Assembly (NCBI RefSeq): GCF_023016155.1 | Contig: NZ_JALKBG010000003.1 | Location: forward strand, 62,001-126,000 | DNA: 64,000 nucleotides | Direction: 5' to 3' | Source of the DNA: Aliiroseovarius sp. F20344 | Lineage (GTDB): Bacteria; Pseudomonadota; Alphaproteobacteria; Rhodobacterales; Rhodobacteraceae | In this document: in pieces, positions 27,214-35,100 of the stretch | How positions within the stretch are numbered: position 1 is the stretch's first letter | Layout of the letters: the number at the start of each line of letters is the position of its first letter | Notes under the pieces: model-generated | Told to the model about the DNA's origin: nothing | The model's database searches: none | What the model saw: the letters and a program-made list of their open reading frames with translations, nothing else | Position numbers and translations under genes: made by a program

Positions 27214-27581
27214 GTGTCCTCCGGCAACGGCGCGTGGCGCGTGACGAAATGCCCTTTCACGGCCTGCGGCCATTCACGGTAAGGCACCTGCCCCGTTTCG
27301 CTGTCCGCATGGGCCACGGCATAGTCAACAATCCCTTGTGCGGCGTCCTTGGACACCTCGAACCGACCCAGTGTGTAGCAAAGCTTGCCATGGGCCTGAA
27401 TGGCAACATTGCAGCTGTTGTCACAACCCATCAAACACGAGACACGACGGGTGCGGATCGGCGTGCCCTCGGCCTGCGCCTCGATCAGCGCGGCCAAAGC
27501 TTCACCATCGGTTTGCTCCATCCCCCGCTCGGCCCAATCCTCTTGCTTGCAGGTGTCACAGATGGTGATCCAAGTTGTCAT
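27210..27581 (-). CDS. DUF1636 predicted metal-binding protein
   Basis: A 123-residue cysteine-containing protein: ITICDTCKQ (C8, C11) and SCLMGCDNSCNVA (C49, C53, C57), a pattern like thioredoxin-fold 2Fe-2S proteins. DUF1636/COG5469 proteins are often found with cobalamin genes, consistent with its place at the head of a DUF1636 - cobC - cbiB operon with ATGA couplings. AAGGAG precedes the ATG. The biochemical role is unknown; cobalt handling or reduction is a guess. Confidence 0.82.
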   Translation of the reverse strand: MTTWITICDTCKQEDWAERGMEQTDGEALAALIEAQAEGTPIRTRRVSCLMGCDNSCNVAIQAHGKLCYTLGRFEVSKDAAQGIVDYAVAHADSETGQVPYREWPQAVKGHFVTRHAPLPEDT

Positions 27582-27741
27582 TGCGCGCTCCTTCACTTGC
27601 TGCCCACGGTTCAAACGGAAAACTCTGTGAAAGACAACGCAAATTGCGCCACAGCAGCGGTGTTGGGCGACAGATAGGCGCAAACATGTGTGATTTGGAG
27701 AATCCAGCAAGACATGCGATACCGCAAGCGCGGAGAGCCTT

Positions 27742-28140
27742 ATGCGAACACTGATTATTGAAGACAAACCTGATCTGGCCAAGATCTGGACTGCACATCT
27801 GGTGCGGCAGGGCATGCATGTTTCCCATGCAGCAACGAAGCCATGTGCCATGACCCTGCTGTCCGAGCAGGAGTTTGACGTCATCCTACTGGATGCGGAT
27901 ATCGATGGCGGGCGTCCTTTTGCTTTGGCGGACTACATCGCCTACCGCCTGCCAAAGGCACGGATCGTCTTTGTAACAGGCACCAGTTTCTTTTCAGATG
28001 TATCTGTCTTTTCGCTGGCCTCCAACGCGCATGCTTGTGTGCCCGCAGATTCCAAGCCGGCAGATATTGTCAGCCTTGTGGATTATCATGCCCGTGCCGC
28101 GCAAGACGATCCAAATCGGAACGACCGCAAGACCCACTGA
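27742..28140 (+). CDS. Stand-alone receiver-domain response regulator
   Basis: A 132-residue single CheY-like domain with acidic pocket E7/D8 (LIIEDKPD), phosphoacceptor D51 in VILLDADIDGG, a T79 (VFVTGTS) and the conserved lysine K105 (PADSKPADIV). No output domain follows; the C-terminal tail is short and polar. Partner kinase unknown. A hairpin overlaps its stop codon. Confidence 0.85.
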   Translation: MRTLIIEDKPDLAKIWTAHLVRQGMHVSHAATKPCAMTLLSEQEFDVILLDADIDGGRPFALADYIAYRLPKARIVFVTGTSFFSDVSVFSLASNAHACVPADSKPADIVSLVDYHARAAQDDPNRNDRKTH

Positions 28141-28157
28141 CCTTCTGGGTCCTTTAT
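28131..28157 (+). terminator. Probable terminator at end of receiver gene
   Basis: GACCCA (28131-28136) and TGGGTC (28146-28151) form a six-base stem overlapping the stop codon, followed by CTTTAT. The stem is short. Confidence 0.45.
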
Positions 28158-28194
28158 GGCTTCCGTTTCCGTACAAACGCACTAAGGTCGCGGC

Positions 28195-28824
28195 ATGACA
28201 CAGAATACTCCCGTCTCCGCCGTGGTATTTGACATTGGCAACGTCCTGATCCGTTGGCAGCCTGAAGAGCTTTACGACCAATGGATCGGCAAAAAGCGGC
28301 GGGAAGAGATGTTCGCGGCCGTGGACCTGCACTTCATGAACGAACTAATCGATCGTGGTGGAGACTTCCGGCAGGTGATTTACGATACAGCTGAACAACA
28401 CCAAGAATTCCGTGATGAAATACGCTGGTGGCATGATCGTTGGCTGAAGCTCGCCAGCCCAGCCATCGATCTGTCGGTTGCAACCCTGCGCGCGTTGAGG
28501 GCACGCAATACTCCGGTTTTTGCCCTGTCCAACTTCGGCATCGACCCGTTCGCAGTTGGCGAGGCCGCATACGGCTTCCTGACCGAATTCGACCGGCGTT
28601 ACATTTCAGGTCATATGGGCGTCACGAAGCCCAACGCGCAGATCTATCAGATGCTTGAAGAGGATTGTGGAATCGTTCCATCGGCGCTTCTGTTCACAGA
28701 TGACCGGCAGGAAAACATCGATGCAGCCGCCCGGCGCGGCTGGCAAACCCACCATTTCACCACCGCACGCAATTGGGCAGATGAACTTATCGCCCGTGAC
28801 TTGATCAAGGAGAGCGACCTGTGA
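28195..28824 (+). CDS. HAD-superfamily phosphatase, YihX-like
   Basis: A 209-residue HAD subfamily IA hydrolase. Motif I is VVFDIGNVLIRW (nucleophile D13; the +2 position is Gly as in YihX-type enzymes), motif II is FALSNFG, motif III the lysine in GVTKPNAQIY, and motif IV LLFTDDRQENIDAA. Likely a sugar-phosphate or nucleotide phosphatase. Its stop overlaps the GTG start of the next gene (GTGA), suggesting one operon. Confidence 0.85.
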   Translation: MTQNTPVSAVVFDIGNVLIRWQPEELYDQWIGKKRREEMFAAVDLHFMNELIDRGGDFRQVIYDTAEQHQEFRDEIRWWHDRWLKLASPAIDLSVATLRALRARNTPVFALSNFGIDPFAVGEAAYGFLTEFDRRYISGHMGVTKPNAQIYQMLEEDCGIVPSALLFTDDRQENIDAAARRGWQTHHFTTARNWADELIARDLIKESDL

Positions 28825-29735
28825 CCCCCGAGCTAATTCCATTTGACGCAGACAGCCTTCTAAGCTGGCACGATCTGGCCGACGCTTTTCTGGACGGCCA
28901 CACAAAACCGAAGGCCGAGATTGGGGACACGTTTCTTTATCGTGGTGAAGATACGATGCTGACCCGATCAGCCTGGATCGATGGGTTGGGCAGTGCTGTA
29001 AAGACGGCCAATATCATGCCCGGTAATCCAGGACGGGGCGAGCCGATGATCCACGGGGCGGTCAATCTGTATGATGACGTGACAGGGCAGCTTGAGGCCA
29101 TCGTTGATTTCCATCTGGTGACCAAGTGGAAAACTGCGGGCGACAGCGCCTTGGGCGCGCGGCTTGTGGCGCGACCTGACAGTAAAGTCGTTCTGATCGT
29201 TGGCGCTGGCACGGTTGGGCGCAACTTACGCATGGCATACGCCGCCATGTTCCCCGACGCCCGTTTCCTGATTTGGAACCGTAGCCCTGAAGGCGCTATC
29301 AAGTTCGCGGCTGAGTGCGACAAGACCGATGCAGTGGCTTCGCTGGAAGAGGGCTTCGCACAGGCAGACATCATCACCTCGGCTACCATGACCACCGATC
29401 CTCTAATCAAAGGGGAGTGGCTGCGTCCGGGCCAGCACCTCGACCTGATCGGCGCCTATCGCCCCGACATGCGCGAGGCTGATGACACCGCCCTGACCCG
29501 TGCCCGACTATTCATGGACAGCCGCGACACGGTGCTGGACCACATTGGCGAATTCAAAGAACCGCTAGCGCAAGGGGTGATCAGCCGCGACGATGTGGTG
29601 GGGGATCTTTACGACCACAAGGATGGTGTGTTTACCCGACAGGCTGACGACATCACACTTTATAAAAATGGTGGCGGCGCACATCTGGATTTGATGACAA
29701 GCCGGTACATCCTTGATGCTTGGCGAAATCGCTAA
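28821..29735 (+). CDS. Ornithine cyclodeaminase / mu-crystallin family protein
   Basis: A 304-residue protein with an N-terminal substrate domain (LGSAVKTANIMPGNPGRG; Lys contact) and a Rossmann NAD(P) domain (VVLIVGAGTVGRNLRMAYAA at about 128-147). TKWKTAGDSALGARLVAR is the helix found across the OCD family. Related enzymes include ornithine cyclodeaminase, alanine dehydrogenase and ketimine reductases; which applies is not decidable here. It starts with GTG 28821, coupled to the HAD gene, with AAGGAG 11 nt upstream. A strong terminator follows. Confidence 0.83.
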   Translation: MTPELIPFDADSLLSWHDLADAFLDGHTKPKAEIGDTFLYRGEDTMLTRSAWIDGLGSAVKTANIMPGNPGRGEPMIHGAVNLYDDVTGQLEAIVDFHLVTKWKTAGDSALGARLVARPDSKVVLIVGAGTVGRNLRMAYAAMFPDARFLIWNRSPEGAIKFAAECDKTDAVASLEEGFAQADIITSATMTTDPLIKGEWLRPGQHLDLIGAYRPDMREADDTALTRARLFMDSRDTVLDHIGEFKEPLAQGVISRDDVVGDLYDHKDGVFTRQADDITLYKNGGGAHLDLMTSRYILDAWRNR

Positions 29736-29750
29736 CCATTAAAACAACAA

Positions 29751-29784
29751 ACCCCCGGAAGCAGCGCTTACGGGGGTCGTTTTG
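29751..29784. terminator. Bidirectional Rho-independent terminator
   Basis: ACCCCCG (29751-29757) pairs with CGGGGGT (29771-29777) with a 13-base loop; CGTTTTG follows on the plus strand and TTTGTTGTTTT on the minus strand. It lies between the convergent cyclodeaminase-like gene and rpsU and can serve both. Confidence 0.75.
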
Positions 29785-29825
29785 ACGGACAGTTGACAAC
29801 CTGCCCATCTAACACTGTTCAGATC

Positions 29826-30032
29826 TTAAAGAAGACCTTCACGCTGTGCTTTTTTCCGAGCCAGCTTGCGCTGACGGCGAATCGCTTCCGCCTTCTCGCG
29901 CGCTTTTTTCTCGGAGGGCTTCTCGAAATGTTGCTTAAGCTTCATCTCACGGAAGACACCTTCACGCTGAAGTTTTTTCTTCAGCGCACGAAGCGCTTGA
30001 TCGACGTTGTTATCACGAACCGAAACCTGCAT
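29826..30032 (-). CDS. rpsU: 30S ribosomal protein S21
   Basis: A 68-residue, highly basic small-subunit protein: [20 protein letters not shown] at the start and [20 protein letters not shown] in the middle are S21 signatures. S21 assists early translation initiation. It is monocistronic here, divergent from coq9, and ends before a shared terminator. Confidence 0.97.
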   Translation of the reverse strand: MQVSVRDNNVDQALRALKKKLQREGVFREMKLKQHFEKPSEKKAREKAEAIRRQRKLARKKAQREGLL

Positions 30033-30143
30033 GTGGTTGTCACCACCTTTCTAAGTTAGAGTTTGCAAAAAGTTGCAGGAAGCTGGCTCATAGCAGCGAC
30101 GAAGCCTCTTGTCCAGTTCGCGCTCAGATGCAAGGAACGTCCT

Positions 30144-30827
30144 ATGATTGAAAAAGACAAATTGCTTGAGGCCGCCCTGAACCATGTCCCCTTTGATGGG
30201 TGGTCGGATGCAACCCTTCTGGCCGCGGCCGAGGATTGCGACCTGTCGGAAGCCGATGCACGCGCAATGTATCCGCGAGGGGCGGTGGATCTGGCACTGG
30301 CCTATCATCGCGCGGGTGACGCCATGATGGTCGAGCGGTTGAATTCTGAAGACCTGTCCGAGATGCGATTTCGCGACAAGATCGCGGCGGGCGTGCGTTT
30401 TCGGCTTGAGGTCGCGGATAAAGAAATGGTCCGCAAGGGTATGAGCTTCTTTGCTATGCCTCAGAACGCAAGTGACGGGGCGGCAGCGCTTTGGGCGACC
30501 TGTGGATTGATCTGGGAGACGCTTGGCGACAGTTCGACCGATCTGAACTGGTATACAAAACGGGCCACGTTGTTGGCCGTCTATTCCTCGGTCGTGTTGT
30601 TTTGGCTGGGCGATGAAAGTGACGATAACGAAGCCACTTGGGCTTTTTTGGATCGACGCATTGACGACGTGATGCAGATCGAAAAGATCAAAGGGCAAGC
30701 CCGTGGAACAGCGCTTTATAAAGCATTCATGTCGGGACCGGGCAAAATCCTCGACACAATCAAAGCCCCAGGCGCACCGAACCCTAATTATCCCGGCCGC
30801 TGGCACCCAGACGAGGACGACACATGA
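30144..30827 (+). CDS. COQ9-family ubiquinone biosynthesis protein
   Basis: A 227-residue helical protein of the COQ9 family: LLEAALNHVPFDGWSDATLLAAAEDC at the N-terminus has the TetR-like helix-turn-helix relic, and WYTKRATLLAVYSSVVLFWLGDESDD is the conserved lipid-binding segment. In mitochondria COQ9 binds isoprenoid lipids and helps COQ7. AAGGA precedes ATG 30144; a longer frame upstream is rejected. It overlaps the quinone-reductase-like gene by 4 bp, suggesting a joint transcript. Confidence 0.88.
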   Translation: MIEKDKLLEAALNHVPFDGWSDATLLAAAEDCDLSEADARAMYPRGAVDLALAYHRAGDAMMVERLNSEDLSEMRFRDKIAAGVRFRLEVADKEMVRKGMSFFAMPQNASDGAAALWATCGLIWETLGDSSTDLNWYTKRATLLAVYSSVVLFWLGDESDDNEATWAFLDRRIDDVMQIEKIKGQARGTALYKAFMSGPGKILDTIKAPGAPNPNYPGRWHPDEDDT

Positions 30828-31807
30828 CCGACACCATGCGCGCAGTTCAGATTACCGTACCCGGTGGTCCCGAGGTTTTGCAGATTTGCGAACAGCCCAT
30901 TCCAACGCCAGGGCCTGGCGACATCCTGATCAAGGTGGCATTCGCTGGTGTGAACCGTCCCGACGCGCTGCAACGCGCAGGCAGCTATGCCCCGCCCCCG
31001 ACCGCCAGTCCCTTGCCCGGCCTTGAAGCCTCGGGCGAGGTTGTGGCCGTGGGCGATGGCGTCACGCAATGGGCCGTGGGCGACAAGGTCTGCGCCCTTC
31101 TGCCCGGTGGCGGCTATGCAGAATATGTAACGACCCCAGCGGCTCACGCCCTGCGCATCCCAGAAGGAATGGCCATGAAAGAGGCCGCCTGCCTGCCCGA
31201 AACCTTCTTCACTGTCTGGTCCAACGTCTTCATGCGCGGTGGTTTGCAAGCGGGCGAGCGGTTCTTGGTGCATGGCGGCAGCTCTGGCATCGGCACAACT
31301 GCGATCCAATTGGCCAACGCCTTTGGCGCGCGTGTGTTCACAACCGCTGGCTCGGACGAGAAATGCGCCGTTTGCACCGATCTGGGCGCGGAACGGGCCA
31401 TCAACTACAAAACCGAAGACTTCGTCGAAGTGATGAAGCCTGAAGGCGGCGCGAACCTGATCCTCGACATGGTGGGCGGCGATTATATCGCGCGCAACAT
31501 CAAATGTCTGGCCGTAGAAGGCCGCATGGTCCACATCGCCTTCCTGTCCGGCCCCAAGGCCGAGATCAACTTCGCGATGATCATGGCCAAGCGACTGACC
31601 GTCACCGGATCGACCCTGCGCCCGCAATCCGACCTTGCCAAAGCCCGCATCGCCGAGGAATTGGCTGAGAAGGTCTGGCCCCTTCTGGACGCCGGTCGTA
31701 TCGCACCCGTCATGGATCAGACTTTTGCGTTGGAAGATGCAGCCAAGGCGCATACTCGCATGGAAACCAGCACCCACATTGGTAAAATCGTTCTGGAGAT
31801 TAGCTAG
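30824..31807 (+). CDS. NAD(P)H:quinone oxidoreductase, PIG3/zeta-crystallin type (MDR)
   Basis: A 327-residue medium-chain dehydrogenase/reductase without the structural-zinc cysteines. The GroES-like half has VAFAGVNRPDALQRAG and LPGLEASGEVVAVG; the Rossmann half has VHGGSSGIGTTAIQLA (about 148-163), the NADPH loop typical of quinone oxidoreductases. Most like TP53I3/PIG3-type enzymes. It begins inside the end of the COQ9-family gene and its TAG stop shares a base with the next GTG start, so three genes form an operon. Confidence 0.9.
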   Translation: MTDTMRAVQITVPGGPEVLQICEQPIPTPGPGDILIKVAFAGVNRPDALQRAGSYAPPPTASPLPGLEASGEVVAVGDGVTQWAVGDKVCALLPGGGYAEYVTTPAAHALRIPEGMAMKEAACLPETFFTVWSNVFMRGGLQAGERFLVHGGSSGIGTTAIQLANAFGARVFTTAGSDEKCAVCTDLGAERAINYKTEDFVEVMKPEGGANLILDMVGGDYIARNIKCLAVEGRMVHIAFLSGPKAEINFAMIMAKRLTVTGSTLRPQSDLAKARIAEELAEKVWPLLDAGRIAPVMDQTFALEDAAKAHTRMETSTHIGKIVLEIS

Positions 31808-32478
31808 TGCCCTATATCGAACATGACGGGAAACGCATTCTGTTCATCCACATTCCGAAAACCGGTGGCAGCTCGGTTGAGAATTGGATGGAAACTCTGG
31901 GTCCGCTTCAACTGAAAAGCCCGTCAGTGAACAGCTGTTTCATGACGACACCACAGCATTTCCGCTGGCAGGACATTCAAGTCCTGTATCAAGAAGATTA
32001 CTTCGATTTCGTCTTTTCGATTGTGCGTGATCCCTATGCCCGTGCGGCGTCCGAGTACCGAATGCGAAATCGAAATCGCCTGAAGCATAACGGCCTGCGC
32101 TTCGGCACATGGCTGGATCGCGCAATGTCGCGAGCGCGTCATAACCCGTTTGAGTTCGACGGACACATGCGGCCACAATGGGAATACATTGGGGACAATA
32201 CCGTTGTTTATAAGTTCGAAGACGGCATCGACAATATCCTTAAAGATGTTGCTTCCCGGATGGGGTTACCCGAACCGAAAGCTGTACCCCATGAACGTCC
32301 GAGCGACACAACTAGTTTGCCCGTCGAATGGAGCACAGCCGACCGGTCGGTGATCAATGTGAGTTATCGTGAGGATTTTGAACAGTTTGGCTACCAGGTG
32401 CAAAAATCCTCTCTGATTGCGGGTAAGTCGGCATCGAAAGCAGCAGCTTACAAGCTGAAATCAAAGCTGACTCGCTAG
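31807..32478 (+). CDS. Sulfotransferase-family protein
   Basis: A 223-residue protein of the Golgi-type sulfotransferase (family 2) fold: 5'-phosphosulfate loop FIHIPKTGGSSVENW (about 13-27) and the 3'-phosphate block FSIVRDPYARAASEYR (about 68-83). PAPS is the expected donor. It begins at GTG 31807, overlapping the TAG of the quinone reductase gene by one base. The acceptor is unknown; its operon with coq9 is odd for a glycan sulfotransferase. Two other sulfotransferase-like genes are in the polysaccharide locus at 56-59 kb. Confidence 0.82.
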   Translation: MPYIEHDGKRILFIHIPKTGGSSVENWMETLGPLQLKSPSVNSCFMTTPQHFRWQDIQVLYQEDYFDFVFSIVRDPYARAASEYRMRNRNRLKHNGLRFGTWLDRAMSRARHNPFEFDGHMRPQWEYIGDNTVVYKFEDGIDNILKDVASRMGLPEPKAVPHERPSDTTSLPVEWSTADRSVINVSYREDFEQFGYQVQKSSLIAGKSASKAAAYKLKSKLTR

Positions 32479-32598
32479 CAGGGCTTAACCAAAGGCAACA
32501 ACATTGACTTCTGTACGGCCCGATCGCGATCATTTCACATTTTGAACAGAGCATCACTGCAGGATTGTTCTCGTGTTCACTGTTTGGAGGGAACTAAA

Positions 32599-32990
32599 AT
32601 GAAAACTACCACCCTTCCAGAATTGGCCGATACAAAGTCACCAGCGGGTGCTGATATTCGCTTTATCATGGATGGGAGCACTGGAAACATGATCCATGGT
32701 ACAGTGCCCCCGGTCAGATAAACACAGCGACCATTCATGAGACAGTAAGCGAAATTTGGTATGTTTTAGAAGGTCACGGCGAGATTTGGCGTCGAAATGA
32801 CGATGAAGAGAAGATCACTCAGTTGGTTTCCGGCGTTTCAATCGACATCCCTGTTGGGACAGCTTTTCAGTATCGAAATGTTGGTAAAGAACCTCTGAAA
32901 TTCATCTGCGTTTCTATGCCACCATGGCCGGGTGATCACGAAGCATCGCATTTGGATGGAATTTGGGAACCGACAGTCGGCCCTCTATAG
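32599..32990 (+). pseudogene. Cupin-domain protein gene broken by a frameshift
   Basis: From ATG 32599 (GGAGGG upstream) the frame reads about 41 codons and stops at TAA soon after TVPPVR. Shifting frame in the C-run at 32707-32711 restores a continuous cupin sequence to TAG 32988: APGQINTATIHETVSEIWYVLEGHGEIWRR, then GVSIDIPVGTAFQYRNVG and KFICVSMPPWPGDHEA. One extra C (six instead of five) would give TVPPGQIN across the junction. About 130 residues if intact. Either a genuine pseudogene, a slippage-prone tract, or a sequencing error. Confidence 0.8.
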
Positions 32991-33069
32991 GTTTGGCCTT
33001 ACTTCTATCCTTGAAAAGCACCCCGTGCACACTACCTTAAGTTTATACCATTAACATATGGAGAGACTT

Positions 33070-33222
33070 ATGGCTTCGAAATCAAAAGGCGGAGAGTGTA
33101 TTGGGAGCTTATGGTTCATCGGCTGGCTCTTTTCACTCGGATATCTGCAACTCGGCTTCTGGAAAGGGCTGTTTGCCATACTCCTTTGGCCCTATTTCCT
33201 TGGGGTTGGCCTCGCGGGCTAG
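33070..33222 (+). CDS. Small membrane protein (50 aa)
   Basis: A 50-residue protein: MASKSKGGECIGSLWFIGWL, a glycine-rich hydrophobic stretch, then a second hydrophobic segment ending YFLGVGLAG. Two closely spaced membrane segments are likely. GGAGA lies 6 nt before ATG 33070; an alternative ATG at 33058 gives four more residues. It converges on the zinc-ribbon gene with a 4 bp overlap, typical spacing in this genome. Function unknown. Confidence 0.65.
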   Translation: MASKSKGGECIGSLWFIGWLFSLGYLQLGFWKGLFAILLWPYFLGVGLAG

Positions 33223-33446
33223 GCCTCGTCTTTCTTATGGATCTTCAGCCAACGTTTCAGTCCGCATTGCGAACAAAACCCCCGGCTGGATTTGGTGCCT
33301 GTCGCCTTGTAGCGCACGCCGCCCACCTCCCACAGGTTCTTGCTGTGGCCGCAGGTCTTACAGGTCACCCACCACTTTCGGGTTTCGGCTTCGACCTCTT
33401 TGGGGTCGGGAGTTAAGGCTGAAAAAAAACGTTTAAACAGGGACAT
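33219..33446 (-). CDS. Small zinc-ribbon protein
   Basis: A 75-residue protein with two CxxC pairs, VTCKTCGHSKNLWE and GFCSQCGLKRW, forming a predicted zinc ribbon. GAGGT precedes ATG 33446, which begins 2 bp after the RNase T2 stop; the two are an operon. The frame is open 14 codons upstream but overlaps RNase T2. Function unknown. Confidence 0.75.
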   Translation of the reverse strand: MSLFKRFFSALTPDPKEVEAETRKWWVTCKTCGHSKNLWEVGGVRYKATGTKSSRGFCSQCGLKRWLKIHKKDEA

Positions 33447-33448
33447 GC

Positions 33449-34090
33449 CTACCTCACAGGATCCAGAAGAGCCTTTGTGGCTGAACAATCCCTGCGCACA
33501 TCACGGGCGCAGATGCGTGGTTCAAGGTCTTTCGTCAGACACAAGCGGGCCTCTTGAATACGGTCGCCCTTACAGGTGATGGTCAGCATGTCAGGCTCCC
33601 ATTCCGGGTTGGCTTGAAGGAATGCTTCTTCTACCACAGATGCGGGCAGACGCACTGGGTCTTCCAGCTTTCGGAAAACTTCGGGACGGTTCACTTTACC
33701 AAAAGCGTCGCGGATGAGGTCGTAGTAGACTCCCGCCTCAAGCCCGGCGCAGGACCCATGTTTTTTCCACTGGTACCAAGCCGCCCCGCTGGTTCCGAAA
33801 AGGTCGGCTTGCGCGGCGGTCATGCTGCGTGTCGGTGCGCGCACTGCAGTCTTGCAATAGCTTGGCCAACCGCGTTCGTATTGCGGCCACAAGCCGTGAA
33901 CGACCCATCCCAAATCACGCGAAGGATCGCATTGCTCTGATCCGCGACTATCTCCGGTCGTGGCGCACCAATTTGGCGACCAACTTAACGACAAGATGTA
34001 ATAGTCGAATTCTCCGGCGCGCTCGCCGTCTGCCCAGCTGCTCGTCGCTGCCAGCAGCCACAACATGCCACCCAATACCAGTTGACGCAT
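33449..34090 (-). CDS. Secreted ribonuclease T2
   Basis: A 213-residue endoribonuclease with a signal peptide (1-20). Both catalytic sites are intact: CAS I VVHGLWPQY and CAS II KKHGSC. Cysteines in NWCATTG, EQCDPSR, YCKTA, GSCAG and later ITCKGD/RLCLTK/RICARD could form disulfides. RNase T2 cleaves RNA without base specificity in the periplasm or outside. ATG 34090 is preferred (GAGGGAA upstream); a GTG two codons earlier is also in frame. Confidence 0.92.
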   Translation of the reverse strand: MRQLVLGGMLWLLAATSSWADGERAGEFDYYILSLSWSPNWCATTGDSRGSEQCDPSRDLGWVVHGLWPQYERGWPSYCKTAVRAPTRSMTAAQADLFGTSGAAWYQWKKHGSCAGLEAGVYYDLIRDAFGKVNRPEVFRKLEDPVRLPASVVEEAFLQANPEWEPDMLTITCKGDRIQEARLCLTKDLEPRICARDVRRDCSATKALLDPVR

Positions 34091-34237
34091 TTGCACTTCC
34101 CTCTTTCGCCTTCTCCCCTTATATAGGCCTCAAGTTCCCCGACAACGGAAACCCGTCTGGAAGGCCCAAAGGCACCAGACAGCCCAGCCAGGGCGCGGGA
34201 GAGTTGTATCCGGGCCGATATTGTAAGGAGTGTTCAG

Positions 34238-34972
34238 ATGAGCAAACTGATCATGGCAAAAGCCACCGCCGTCTGGCTGGTGGATAACACAACAATTAGC
34301 TTCAAGCAGATTGCCGATTTCTGTGGCCTGCATGAGCTGGAAGTCCAAGGCATCGCCGATGGTGATGTGGCAACTGGCGTGAAAGGCTTTGATCCGGTCG
34401 CCAACAACCAGCTTGATGCGGACGAGATCGAGAAAGCTGAAAACAATCCGCTTCATAAGTTGAAGCAGAAAGTCTATGCCGCCGCTGTCGGCGAAGAAAA
34501 ACGCCGCGGCCCGCGCTACACTCCTCTGTCGAAACGTCAGGATCGCCCGAATTCGATCCTTTGGTTGGTGAAGTTCCACCCGGAACTGGCCGACGCTCAG
34601 ATTGCCAAGCTGGTCGGCACAACCAAGCCAACCATTCAGTCGATCCGCGAGCGCACACACTGGAACATTCAGAACATGGAGCCGATCGATCCGGTAGCCT
34701 TGGGTCTTTGTAAGCAGAGCGAGCTAGACCAAGCGGTTCAAAAAGCCGCGGCTAAGCAAGCCAAAGAAGGCGGCGTGATGTCGGATGACGAGCGTCGCAA
34801 GCTGGTTTCGACTGAGCAGAGCCTTGCAATGGATACTGAACCGAAGATCCCAAGCGCGATTGAAGGGCTTGAAACCTTCACTCTGTCGGATACGCCTGAA
34901 GAAAAAGAAGAAGAGCTTCCGGATGCGGATAGCCTCTTTAACTTGCCGGACAGCAAAGACGACGAAGACTAA
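34238..34972 (+). CDS. trcR: Cell-cycle transcriptional regulator TrcR (DUF1013)
   Basis: A 244-residue protein matching DUF1013/TrcR of alphaproteobacteria. The N-terminal half has two helix-turn-helix-like segments: TTISFKQIADFCGLHELEVQGI and LADAQIAKLVGTTKPTIQSI. PRYTPLSKRQDRPNSILWL between them is the family core; the C-terminal 70 residues are acidic and probably disordered (TPEEKEEELPDADS). AAGGAG precedes the ATG. A strong terminator follows, so it is monocistronic. Confidence 0.9.
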   Translation: MSKLIMAKATAVWLVDNTTISFKQIADFCGLHELEVQGIADGDVATGVKGFDPVANNQLDADEIEKAENNPLHKLKQKVYAAAVGEEKRRGPRYTPLSKRQDRPNSILWLVKFHPELADAQIAKLVGTTKPTIQSIRERTHWNIQNMEPIDPVALGLCKQSELDQAVQKAAAKQAKEGGVMSDDERRKLVSTEQSLAMDTEPKIPSAIEGLETFTLSDTPEEKEEELPDADSLFNLPDSKDDED

Positions 34973-34975
34973 TAC

Positions 34976-35006
34976 GAAAAACCCCGGCCACGCGCCGGGG
35001 TTTTTA
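34976..35006 (+). terminator. Rho-independent terminator after trcR
   Basis: ACCCCGGC (34981-34988) pairs with GCCGGGGT (34994-35001) around a five-base loop, followed by TTTTT. Confidence 0.88.
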
Positions 35007-35100
35007 CTTTCTGCTTCAAGTTTTCCCGTTCCCGTTAAGTTCCTGTTCACCGTAATGCCCGATGCTGAATTTGACAGTTTTGGAATCCGGAGAACCGGGA

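Noticed and set aside
27582-27741. Second B12 riboswitch before the DUF1636-cobC-cbiB operon
   Set aside because: No B12 box or matching core is visible in this gap.
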